Source: Acanthococcus lagerstroemiae
Lineage: Eukaryota > Arthropoda > Insecta > Hemiptera > Eriococcidae
Assembly: GCA_031841125.1 (NCBI GenBank)
Contig: CM063112.1
Coordinates: 26,004,603-26,068,602 of the forward strand
Length of the DNA stretch: 64,000 nucleotides
Reading direction: 5' to 3'
The notes under the pieces are model-generated. The model was not told the origin of the DNA, made no database searches, and saw only the letters and a program-made list of their open reading frames with translations. The position numbers and the translations under genes were made by a program. Positions 21,985 to 30,744 of the stretch are shown piece after piece; within the stretch, counting starts at the first letter, position 1, and each line of letters opens with the position of its first letter.

Positions 21985-22866
21985 AGAATTGAGGTAACGC
22001 TTGACAGTTGACAGGGCAGATTCCAGGGCTCGAAATGAGAGCAAATTAGAAAAGAAGAGACTACAATGGGGAGAGACATAACCCCCTAGTTCTCTCCTTA
22101 AAAATGGGGAAAACGACGGATAGTAAATGTAAGGAATGTGGAAACAACAATGACGAAGACGCGCTACATACAATTTCTGATTGCATTAAATGGAGGGACC
22201 TTAGAAAACAATACAGAGTTGATTCTCCAGATCGTGACCTACTAAAATTTTCTGAAACAAAACTAAACCAATTCACGTCATTTATAAAAGAAATATATGT
22301 AGAATTTCGCCTCTACGAGTCAAATTCTCGGATTGTCGAACAGCGACAATCCACAACCTGCCTTCGGTGACGGATGGTAGATAAACTACAAAACCGTCCA
22401 CGTCTGATCATGCATCATAATAGTGTAATATCGATAAGTATTGTTAAGTAACAGGTAGTACGGTTGTTCCTCTCGAGAACGACCGAGTGTTCGATCGCTG
22501 TTAATTATAATATTATAAAGCAGTATACATTCGACTGTCTGTCTTGTCGTACCGTCGACGAACTTGTATTTTCGATTCTCGTTGATTTGCGAGCATCAAT
22601 AAATGATATTTTTCGAAAGATTGTGACAGTTCGTTATTCAGTCTTACATATATAAACAAAAAACAAAAAGCAGGACATCGCACACAAATAACTCGGTTAG
22701 TTTATAAAACATCGTATGCGTTAATGTTAAGTTTATTATAATATAATGTTACTCTAAGAAGATTATTTTGAAGGAGGAGGCCCTGACGAAAAGCATGGCA
22801 CTGAAGGGCCCTCCTCTTCCTCCACATGTTAGAAATAAAAAATAATATAATAATTTAAAAAAAAAA
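21985..22866 (+). pseudogene. LINE 3' end with C-terminal Cys/His knuckle
   Basis: In one frame from about 22065, YNGERHNPLVLSLKMGKTTD leads into CKECGNNNDEDALHTISDC (22128-22186), the CxxC...HxxxxC knuckle typical of the C terminus of RNase H-bearing or R1-like non-LTR elements, ending at the TGA at 22368. The 3' UTR may include an LTR-like insert (22442-22648). A hairpin-forming GGAGGAGGCCCT...AGGGCCCTCCTC lies at about 22771-22820. The element finishes in a poly(A) of about 10 at 22857-22866. It is 5'-truncated just above 22000; the segment 22014-22063 recurs at 24687-24736. Confidence 0.6.
22442..22648 (+). other. LTR-like segment, solo LTR candidate
   Basis: It starts TGTTAAGTAAC, has a TATA-like TATTATAAAG at about 22510, a poly(A) signal-like CAATAAAT at about 22597, and ends near TTCAGTCTTACA. 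This order (TG start, TATA, AATAAA, CA end) is that of a short copia-type LTR. No exact target duplication was found and no internal region is present. Confidence 0.25.
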
Positions 22867-22869
22867 CCT

Positions 22870-24505
22870 CCTTGGTTACGCCCTGTCCTAAAAGTAGAAG
22901 ATACTCTGAGTAACTGAAAAAATCATTCCTGTGTTCAAAATTGGATTCCTGATGAATGTTTAAAACTAGGGAAATGAAAAATTACGAGTTTGATACCAAT
23001 GAAAATCACACAAAATTTCAGCAAGCGAACTTCCTTAAGCGTGATTTTTCATGCTAATTTCGAGTACGCGCTACACGAAACTAGATGATACTCAGAATTA
23101 TGTGCTTATATCTCACATCAGTGGGTAAATAATGATCCAAAATCTTCATAATAACAATCAACTCATAAAGAATTTCGGGGAAGGAGGCTAAGTCTGCAAG
23201 CCAGTGGGTTTAATATTCGATAATGCACACCCAATTTATCGACCAATAAAACAACTTAGGAAGCTACCTACATAACATAGTATTCTATGACATTTAAACA
23301 CATTGCATATAGGCCCAGCCCCCCCCCCACAGATCATCACTGACTCCACCACAATGTGTCCTAAATTCTCACTTCCTACTACTGCATTAACGTTAAAAAT
23401 GTCTTCAACAGAGGGTTCTACTAGACAGGTAGACAGTACTGAGGGTGGAGAAAATGAAAAAATGCTATAAGAATTTCACTGGAGCGCCATAACAAATGGA
23501 AAGCTAAGACAAGCAGTTACTACACCATGCTTTGATTTTACGCATAAATTGCTGCCGATTTAGAAAAAGTTACAGGCGTAATTTTAAGCAGCAGGGTGCT
23601 AGATTTTTCGAGACCAGACCGAGACAAAGGCTTATAAATTTAATTTAAAAAAAATTATATTCCATGTTCGTAATTTACAGCCAGTCGTTAAATTTTGTTA
23701 CAATTTTTGAAAATGCGTAAAAAATTTTACGAATGAAGGTTTTTGCAAAGTTTAGTGGAAAAATGTCTACCAGTTTGCGAAGTTGTCTAACTAGCAACCA
23801 TCTCATTTTCACAAAATGAATTAACGGCTGCGTTCAGAAAATTTTTTTTCAAGAAGCGAACCTTAAATTCGACGAGTAAAATAAATTACTAACCAAGTGC
23901 GAACTATACGACATCCTTTTTCTACTTAAGTAGCTCGAAGAAAGTGCATTTCTGTGAGGACGAAGAAGAATAATTTTGGTGAGGACTAAGAAAGTGGATT
24001 TTTGTAAGAGCTGTTCACAAATATTTCAAAGGAAAGAGAAGAGAATAATGAATAGTCAGTGTCGTAGTTACTGAAAATTTAACCACTAGAATAGTCTTCT
24101 AGTGCCATATTCGCCATATCCGGATATCGGGGTCAATAAGAATCATGCTGCCAATGTTTCTGCATGAATGTACGTCGTGAACTGTTTCACACGTTACTTG
24201 AGCAACCTCCGAGACACACACAACACCAAACTTTTAGATACTGGTGGCAGTGCGTTCTGCGGATATGATACCTAGATTTTGAGAACTGGTGAGAGACTGC
24301 AGAGCACGCTACACTTCTTCGCGCTTGGTATTTTAGACACCCCTAGAATTTCTCATCTCCTCCCGAGCTGGTCTCGTTGACCTGACAAAGGTAAAAACTG
24401 CAGCTAACTTCGACTTTGCTAATGCACCGGAAGATGCAGAAAGTCAGATTGAATAGCAACCAGTTTCTAAAGCAAGAGGCAGAAGTCTGCGGTAACCGTC
24501 TGACC
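22870..24505. other. No gene recognised
   Basis: AT-rich DNA with a C run at 23321-23332 and many short A/T runs. No protein motif, TIR pair or repeat family was identified. Confidence 0.3.
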
Positions 24506-24508
24506 ATA

Positions 24509-24925
24509 GGGGTCTGGTTGGTCGAGTGGATAGCGCGTTGGTCTCGGAATCCGGAGGTCCCGAGTTCGAGTCCACGTAGCAACTCGCCAAATTTCGACCA
24601 AGGCCGGTTTTTCGACTTTTTCGACCAGAAGGAAGAGGGCTAAGACAGCCCTAACAGCCTCCCCGACGTCTCTGAAGTAATGCTCGAAAGGGCAGATTCC
24701 AGGGCTCGGGTTGAGAGAAAAATTAGAAAAATAGAAACCGTCTGACCGTGGAGGCGGCCTCCTCTACTTTGAGCGGACCTCTGGTCTTGGTTGTATTGCC
24801 AAAGTGGCGGACGGGGAAAGAAGATTGAAGCCGATAGGAAAAGGTCGCGGAATCAACGGCGACATAAGACAATCACGTATAGACCTAGACATTGACGATC
24901 CAGCTTTAAGATTGTAAATTTTATT
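24509..24925 (+). mobile_element. tRNA-derived SINE
   Basis: The 5' end is tRNA-like. An A box (TTGGTCGAGTGG, 24518-24529), an anticodon-arm-like stretch with CTCGGAA as loop and a B box (GTTCGAGTCC, 24564-24573) have normal tRNA spacing, so an RNA polymerase III promoter is likely. The acceptor stem does not close, so this is not a functional tRNA gene. The body (24580-24925) contains GGGCAGATTCCAGGGCTCG, also present in the LINE fragment near 22014, which hints at a LINE-related segment. The 3' limit, near an AT-rich stretch about 24905-24945, is uncertain. Confidence 0.65.
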
Positions 24926-25195
24926 TCATGTATTATTTGAATATAATACACGGAGCCACCCGAGGGAGTTCGGGAGTGACCGCCAAGTGGGGCCTTGGCC
25001 CCTCGCAGGAAAAAAATACCCAACATGATAATTTTCAAAGCTTTGAAGTTTGTCCCTCCTCCAGGGGCCCATGTTGAGTTTCTATGTTAAATAATGCCAG
25101 AAATAGATTTGAAATGCAATAAAACATATACAGTGAACCGCGTTTATTGTAAATGCGGTAAATGTTATAATCCGGATAATGTTATCAAAATGGCT

Positions 25196-25660
25196 TCCTC
25201 TTTACCGGGTGACCATGTTTTCCAAGGATAAAATTCCCTGACTTTTTCCTGACTTTCCCAGATTTTTTCAAATTTTTCCAGTCTATTTTCCAATTTTTTC
25301 GTAAGAAACAAATTATTAAAAAAAAAAAAAAGTTCAATTGAGTTTGACAGAGAAAATTGAACAATACTTTCACATCATAAAATTTTCTTAAAAATTCCCT
25401 GACTTTTTCGATTTTCTATCAAAATTTCCTGACTTTTCCACGTCTCACAGAATTTTCCGATTTTCCTCTGATTTCCAGGATTTACAGACAAGGGTGGCCC
25501 CTTTCTCCCGAGGATAAAATTCCCTGACATTTCCAGATTTTTCCAGTTCATTTTCCAACTTTTTCGTAACAAATAGGTGAGTAAAAATAGGTTATTTGTT
25601 TGCGATATAATTTTTTGACGACTTTCCCCACTTCCAATATTTTGTGATTTTCTAGGTGAC
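25196..25660 (+). repeat. CCCTGACTTTTCC repeat/MITE, two adjoining copies
   Basis: It starts GGGTGACCATGTTTTCC, the TIR-like edge of this family, and contains several ATTCCCTGACTTTT words, an A-rich centre and a second start (GGGTGGCCCC) near 25491. It is like the copies at 30614-30741, 39763-40000 and 53673-53918. Frames reading the repeat on the reverse strand (for example KSGNFILG) are translations of low-complexity DNA. Confidence 0.65.
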
Positions 25661-25715
25661 AATAATGTTGAGACAGAAAGAGTGTTCTAGAAAGAACAAA
25701 TCATTCTATCCTTTC

Positions 25716-25817
25716 TGGCCACTGATGCGATACTCGAAAAGGTAGTTTCCGAGGCCGGGGGTGCGGTGTCATAGGGGCCACTTTGGCATGCGTGCATCGC
25801 CATACGTCCACCACACC
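25716..25817 (-). repeat. GGTGTGGTGG head module, copy 2 (stand-alone)
   Basis: On the reverse strand it starts at 25817 with the same GGTGTGGTGG as copy 1 and runs to CATCAGTGGCCA at 25716. It differs from copy 1 at roughly a dozen positions. Flanks on the reverse strand read GTGAAAGGAAT before and GAAAGGATAGAAT after, a likely target duplication with a small indel. No further sequence is attached, so this may be a retrocopy of just the ~100-nt RNA. Confidence 0.7.
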
Positions 25818-25819
25818 AT

Positions 25820-26190
25820 TCCTTTCACATAAGAAACAATCAATTCATTTTGCAAAGTTATTCATATTAATAATACATCATGTGAACACTCAAAAATACT
25901 CAGCATAGTTAAATTAGAACACCATTTTGTGGAGGAAAAAAAAACAGAAAAAAAACAACAAAAAAACGATAGTTATTTATAATAATTGACTCGAAAATAT
26001 TTGGAATTGTGAAATTCAAGCACCATTTTGAGAAGAAAAAAATTTGTTATTCATCATAATTGACTCAAAAGATATTTGGTCCAAATTAAAACACGTTTTC
26101 GAATACAAACGATTTTACCATGTGAAAAAGAATCAATACCATGTTGAGAAAATTAATCACAGGTGTAAACTGAACTTCATTAAGAATTAC
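25820..26190. other. AT-rich spacer
   Basis: A-rich DNA with poly-A runs and three loosely repeated phrases of the form ATAATTGACTC...ATATTTGG...AATT...AGCACCATTTT. No gene. Confidence 0.3.
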
Positions 26191-26194
26191 ACTC

Positions 26195-27848
26195 AACTGT
26201 AAAAATCATCAAGTCTTTGTCCCGAAAAATTCTGCATTTTTTGTTCAAATAAGAGTCTCTTCCAGATTTCACTTAAAAGTTATTTTTCACCCTATCTGCC
26301 AATTGACAGGAGAGTCAGCTATGTTCCACAAAAATATCCAAGGCTTCGTCCGTTCTTGAATGTCTCAATGTAGGTTTCAATGCAACTGATGGGTCAAAAC
26401 ACAAGATCCCCTTTGTCAAAGGATATGTTAAAGGCAGAGTTGGCCTACCAATTGTGACCGTCACGTATTTGTGACCATACGTGATTGACCGTCACAATAA
26501 ATTGATTGTGACCGGTCACGATAAATGCCCCTCCCACCAAACGCGTGACGGTCACGAATACAGGTGTTAGAAATATAAAAATATTTGAATTTTTCAAGTC
26601 GAAAATTAATAAACACTTAATCACTGTATCACTTCAAAGGTTCAAATATTTAATATTTCATTCTTATCAGGGGACGCGCACTCTCACTGATAAGGAGTTT
26701 CCTATTTTTAGTTTGTACACCTACCGCAATAAGCGCTGAGTGTATTTTCAATTTTCAAACTTGAACGCAATGGTCGAACCGCTCGAACTTCGAACGTCGA
26801 ATTTTGAATTATTCATCTGTCATGTCAAAATCTCAGCCGACAATATTCTTCAACTTTCCTTCCCAGTTTCAGTTTCCACTTTTCACAAGTACAAAATCGA
26901 AAATCAATTTTTTATTATGACCATACACAACAAACGTGACCTGGGTCATGGTACCGGTCATAAGTATGTGACCATGTCTTAAAATGACATATGTGACCAA
27001 TAAATGTCCGACCTAATAACTTGGTAGGTAATTATTTGACTTCTTGGGCATGAAAAATGACCTATATAATAGGGGGCTAGGTAACACAATTTTGCAGCTA
27101 AAAACGTTTGTAACCGTGACCTATCGTGACGGTCACGATAAACGTTCGTGACGGTTATTTATCCAACTCTGGTTAAAGAAGAATTTTTCTTCAGTGAGGA
27201 ACAGAACTCTATGAAAACGTCGCGAAAATTCTTACGGAATTGTAGTTTTTCAATTTGTTTTAGTTTCATTCCTTTCAGAGCATTTCTGACAGCAAAACCA
27301 ACATCAATAAGTTTGACTTCTTTCAAATTGTTAATGGTCTCGAAGTCAATATTTACTATATTTTTGGAAGCATCTAAGACGCTATCTCTAACAAATCGAA
27401 TCATGACTGCATGAAGTGTACTTAACAAGGATTCATACAATAATGGAGACAGGAAAGGCTCCACATCAGAAGCAATTGTTTGAAAAAACGCAAATTTAGC
27501 GCGAAGTAGTTGATCATTCAATGCAGAGCTAATAATTTTATAACTGTTGCAATCGGGTTCTTTCTTTTCCCTCACGCCATCAACATACTTTTGTTTTTTG
27601 TATAGGAGGTATAATTTTTAGCGCTCATGCAGCCACTTGAAAATTTTCAGTTCATCGTACGGCACAAAATTTCAATGGGAACATAGATGAACCGGAGTAT
27701 TTAACGAAGTCATCTCTGCGTGCAGGAGAATAAGAAAATAGATAGTACAGCGATCTCGAAAATTTTACAATATTCCACGAAGTTTCGTTCACTGCCCTCT
27801 TGTATGTGTTATGTACGTGGTGCAAACATAACTTTTCAGATTCAGTAG
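26195..27848 (-). pseudogene. hAT-like transposase relic B, C-terminal part
   Basis: Read on the reverse strand from 27830: LHHVHNTYKRA, SLYYLFSYSPARRDDF and PLKFCAVR (then TGA where Trp is expected). There follows the open frame 27575-27172 with AKFAFFQTIASDVEPFLSPL, IVNIDFETINNL and LQFRKNFRDVFIEF, and after the MITE at 26435-27171 the frame continues as CFDPSVALKPTLRHSRTDEA (about 26400-26340). These match, in order, the middle and end of hAT-type transposases such as relic A (29086-29724). The upstream part of the same gene is at 30303-30613. Relic B is therefore split twice, by element A and by the MITE. Confidence 0.78.
26435..27171. mobile_element. hAT-type MITE with 8-bp target duplication
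   Basis: The ends CAGAGTTGG and CCAACTCTG are flanked by GTTAAAGG (26427-26434) and GTTAAAGA (27172-27179), a 7-of-8 target duplication typical of hAT elements. It sits inside the reverse-strand transposase relic B. Both ends are crowded with palindromic GTGACCGTCAC/GTGACGGTCAC words (26455-26545 and 26935-27160), probably transposase-binding sites. The interior has no transposase. Confidence 0.85.
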
Positions 27849-28228
27849 CAGGGTGTCTAACAAATTTTGGAAAGCGAAATGCAGGAGTTTTGCAGGAGAT
27901 TTTGCAGGAGATTTTGCAGGAGGTTTTTCAGCAGTTCAAACAACTAGAAACACCCCCCCCCCCCAAAAAAAAAATCTGTATTAAAATGGTTTCAAAATTG
28001 AAAAGGACTAAAAAAATGATACTTTTTAAATTTTGAGAATAAAATTAATGAAGTACAAATGAAAATAATTTTGCAGACTTCCTCAAAAGTTTATCGTACA
28101 ATGCTTTAAGAAAAGCGCGACATTCATCAAGAAATTTCATTTTCTTCAACGGAGAAAATTTGGATACAATTGTTTTGGCTCCAAATCCGACGTTAACCTT
28201 CTCTGGTGGTAAAAGGTTCTTTTTAGTA

Positions 28229-28975
28229 CAGTAAAAGTCGCTTATTATAGTCTGATAGTGGCATAAGTCGCTTAATGTCATAAAAATGAGCAAGTCCCGT
28301 CCTCCCGTATACAAATACATTGTAAATCTGCCGGTTATTGGAATGGGCAAGTCGCTTATTGTAATGAAGTACGACTATAATTTTCATGAAAAAACATGAG
28401 TTACTTGGCACTTTTTCTTTCACATGTTATCATTTCTTTGCTTCTCGCTGGTCAGTCTGTATCTTGTTACAAAACTGTGAGCAACCGTGTAACTATGTCG
28501 ACTAAATCTACAAGCAATAAATGTCGTCGTGATCTTAGTGTCGCCGAGAAAGCTGAAATTTTACGCGAATATGATGCATTGCCTAAAACAGTGACGCAGA
28601 GTGAAGCGGCCATCAAGCCCCGTATTTCACAACCCTTTTTGTCGAAGTTGCTGAAGAAACGAGATAGCATCCAGGAAGCAATTGCCAAGAATGAAAACAG
28701 CAGCCGAAAAAGAAAAAGAACAGGAAAAGATGGTGATGTCGAAGAGGCTTTGTTACAGTGGTTCAATCATGATCGTGAAGCTGATGGGCGGGTTAATGGT
28801 CCTTTAATGCGCGAAAAAGCCGAGGAGTTAGCAAAAAAAATGGGAAAATCAGATATAAGAATTTTTGACATCATAAAATCATGTTCAGAATTTTTCCTGT
28901 CGTTTTGTGGAATACGCCGCTTTATGTCATAAAATCCTGTTTGCCCAACGTCATTATAATAAGCGACTTTTACTG
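28229..28975 (+). mobile_element. Tigger/pogo-type element inside hAT element A
   Basis: It begins CAGTAAAAGTCGCTTATTAT and ends in the inverse (AATAAGCGACTTTTACTG), with TA at 28227-28228 and 28976-28977. Extra AAGTCGCTTA words near 28267 and 28350 look like subterminal binding sites. It is 747 bp, keeps only the DNA-binding half of the transposase (28495-28932) and interrupts the reverse-strand hAT frame, which reads on across the join as YSFED then KNLLPPEKVNVGFGAK. Confidence 0.9.
28495..28932 (+). CDS. Truncated CENP-B-like DNA-binding protein (Tigger N terminus)
   Basis: The frame is open further upstream (from 28396), but ATG at 28495 (MSTKSTSNKCRRDLSVAEKA) is the natural Tigger start. 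Residues about 12-60 form the CENP-B/psq helix-turn-helix (LSVAEKAEILREYDAL, then ISQPFLSKLLKKRDSI). A basic linker SSRKRKRTGK leads into the second helix-turn-helix (EEALLQWFNHDREADGRVNG, PLMREKAEELAKKMGK). After about residue 125 the sequence runs into element-end DNA and stops; the DDE catalytic domain (about 200 residues) is deleted. No stop or frameshift breaks the 145 codons. Such a protein could bind element ends without cutting. Expression is not shown. Confidence 0.7.
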   Translation: MSTKSTSNKCRRDLSVAEKAEILREYDALPKTVTQSEAAIKPRISQPFLSKLLKKRDSIQEAIAKNENSSRKRKRTGKDGDVEEALLQWFNHDREADGRVNGPLMREKAEELAKKMGKSDIRIFDIIKSCSEFFLSFCGIRRFMS

Positions 28976-29085
28976 TATCTTCAAAACTATATGTGACTTT
29001 GGAGAGAAATCTGGTACCGATGTTTCGAAGAACAGTTCTAAGATCTTCATAAAGAAAGGGTATCAATTGGCTCATCGCTCTGGTA

Positions 29086-29724
29086 TTATATCAAAAAATG
29101 GTACAAGTCATCACACACTGAAGACATAAAATGTAATTTTGCTTCCAAAAACTCCTTTTTCAAAGCTTCAGTCACATAAGTGTAATTGTGTGTTTTAGGA
29201 GGTTTATTTTTGACGCCCTCAACATACTTCTTGACATGAGGTAGTATATTCAATGCTCTCTGTAATACCTTTCCATTTTCCAGCCATCGAACAGAGAAAC
29301 ATTTTAATGTAAATAACGAAGATTTGGAATAATATTTAAAATCCGCGCGTCTAGTAGGGAAGTCTTTGAAGAGGTAATACAGACTTCGTAACAACCGATG
29401 AATATTCCAGTTGCTGCTATCGTGAGCAGTTTTATACTCGTTATGGACGATATGCAAGGTACAGGTACCCAAATTCAACATTTTGTTCATACCATTCTCT
29501 TCCATGTATTTCAACAGATCTGAATGTAATAATTTCAAATTAACGTTGGGGCCATCCATCGCCACTTGCAAAACGTTAGATAAATTCAACTTCAAATCTT
29601 TTAATGCATTTGTAATTGCTTTGAACAGTCCATCAGAAGTACATCGTTCTGGGAAAATGGAAGCTAAATAACGAGTTGATACCTCCTGTTTACTAGAATC
29701 CCAATAATGTACGATCATATCCAT
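29086..29724 (-). pseudogene. hAT-like transposase A, main fragment
   Basis: This 212-codon open frame is the largest transposase piece here. It reads MDMIVHYWDSSKQEVSTRYL, LQVAMDGPNVNLKLL, LNLGTCTLHIVHNEYKTA, SLYYLFKDFPTRRADF, CFSVRWLEN and ALNILPHVKKYV, the ordered motifs of an arthropod hAT-type transposase (RNase H-like core with its helical insertion). The N-terminal zinc finger and first catalytic Asp region upstream (29725-30000) are eroded. Continuation is at 29085-28990 (PFLYEDLRTVLRNIGTRFL) and, beyond the Tigger, 28228-28045 (FLDECRAFLKALYDKLL). The dimerisation tail is absent. Confidence 0.82.
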
Positions 29725-30302
29725 TTGGGCGCTTTGGCAAACTTTATTGAGATAGTGTCTGCGTTTTGAACTTCGTCTAGTAAGATCTGTCTGAAGTAAG
29801 GCCCAAGACCATATGTAATACAGTAGGCAATCTTATCTTTTTTTTTAACTCATTTGCTAAAAAGTGCGTCAATTTTTCCACTTACGTTAGATACAGAATT
29901 GACATAGACGCAATATTTGCACCAGTACCAGTCAACGTATCAGCACTCCTACAAACGATACGCGTTAGGCAGCGCAACATACCTGCCACCTAGTTCAAAA
30001 ACATGTTAATGCTAGCGCTAGTAATGGCACATTGCGGATTGATCAGGTTTATGCAAACAACTGGTGGTGCAAACAACCATTTTTTTCATGAGAAAAGAAA
30101 AATTTTAATTCACTTTTTTTCATTTCTCTGTGAAAATTGCAAGTTTGTAATACATATTTCATGATGCAGTAAAGTACGATTTTTGCAGGAGGTTTGAGTG
30201 AAATGCAGGAGGTTTGCAGGAGATTTTGTGAAATGCAGGAGCATTTGAGCAAATGCAGGAGTTTTGCAGGAGATGCAGGAGGTGTTAGACACCTTGAGTA
30301 GG

Positions 30303-30613
30303 ACTGGCCCATCAACATTACTTTCATAAAATTCAGCTTTTAATTCCGTTAGAAGTTTCAAGTTTACATTAGGGCCGTCCATTGAAACTTGAATTAATTT
30401 ACTTAGATTGAGCTCAGCAGTCGCATCATGGAAAGATTTTAATAAATCAGACGTGGCTGAGTGGCCCAAAAACGAGGAATTATAATACCGAATGCTAACT
30501 TGATTCTTTTTTTGCATCCTAATAACGAAGAAAAACATCCATCTGACTTTTCTGCGCCATCTTGTTGAAGGACTCGTCAAACCCAAGCACAAAGTGATCA
30601 CAATGATCACACT
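30303..30613 (-). pseudogene. hAT-like transposase relic B, upstream part
   Basis: Read on the reverse strand: CDHFVLGFDESFNKMAQKSQ and MDVFLRY (first catalytic Asp region, about 30600-30530), then after a TAG and frameshift NQVSIRYYNSSFLGHSAT, LIQVSMDGPNVNLKLL and NVDGPVLL, ending at the insertion point of element A (30301). The paralogous piece of element A aligns with it motif by motif, so they are two related but different hAT elements. The 5' part is lost against a CCTGACTTTTCC repeat beginning at about 30614. Confidence 0.75.
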
Positions 30614-30741
30614 GACCTTATGTTCAATTGAGTCTGACAGTGAAAATTTATTGTACAATACATTTACATCATATCATTTTCTTCAAAATTCCCTGACTTT
30701 TCCCTGACTTCCGGGATTTCTAGAAAAGTGGCCACCCTGTT
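30614..30741 (+). repeat. CCCTGACTTTTCC repeat, partial copy
   Basis: The right half of the family: TTCAATTGAGTCTGACAG, ACATCAT, ATTCCCTGACTTTTCCCTGA, then AAAGTGGCCACCCTG at the end. The left half is missing. Confidence 0.65.
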
Positions 30742-30744
30742 ATT

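Larger units (their letters stand above)
27849..30293 (-). mobile_element. hAT element A, nested inside relic B
   Basis: The termini CAGGGTGTCTAACA (27849-27862) and TGTTAGACACC (30283-30293) are inverted repeats. Flanks TTCAGTAG (27841-27848) and TTGAGTAG (30294-30301) are a 7-of-8 target duplication. Just inside both ends lie multiple GCAGGAG words (27883-27935 and 30187-30285). The transposase is on the reverse strand (29724-28045) and is itself cut by a Tigger at 28229-28975. Joining the two flanks gives back the interrupted middle of relic B, so insertion order is B, then A, then Tigger. Length is 2445 bp including the Tigger. Confidence 0.85.

Noticed and set aside
24511..24580. Functional tRNA gene
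   Set aside because: A and B boxes are good, but the acceptor stem does not pair and the anticodon stem is imperfect; it heads a SINE.
25716..25745. Hammerhead-like CTGATGC...CGAAAA on the complementary strand of the head module
   Set aside because: The invariant A9 is C, no flanking stem III can be formed, and the upstream sequence is not shared between copies.
27883..27935. CRISPR-like short regular repeats (GCAGGAG units)
   Set aside because: The context is a eukaryotic hAT subterminal region; unit and spacing are too short and degenerate for CRISPR.
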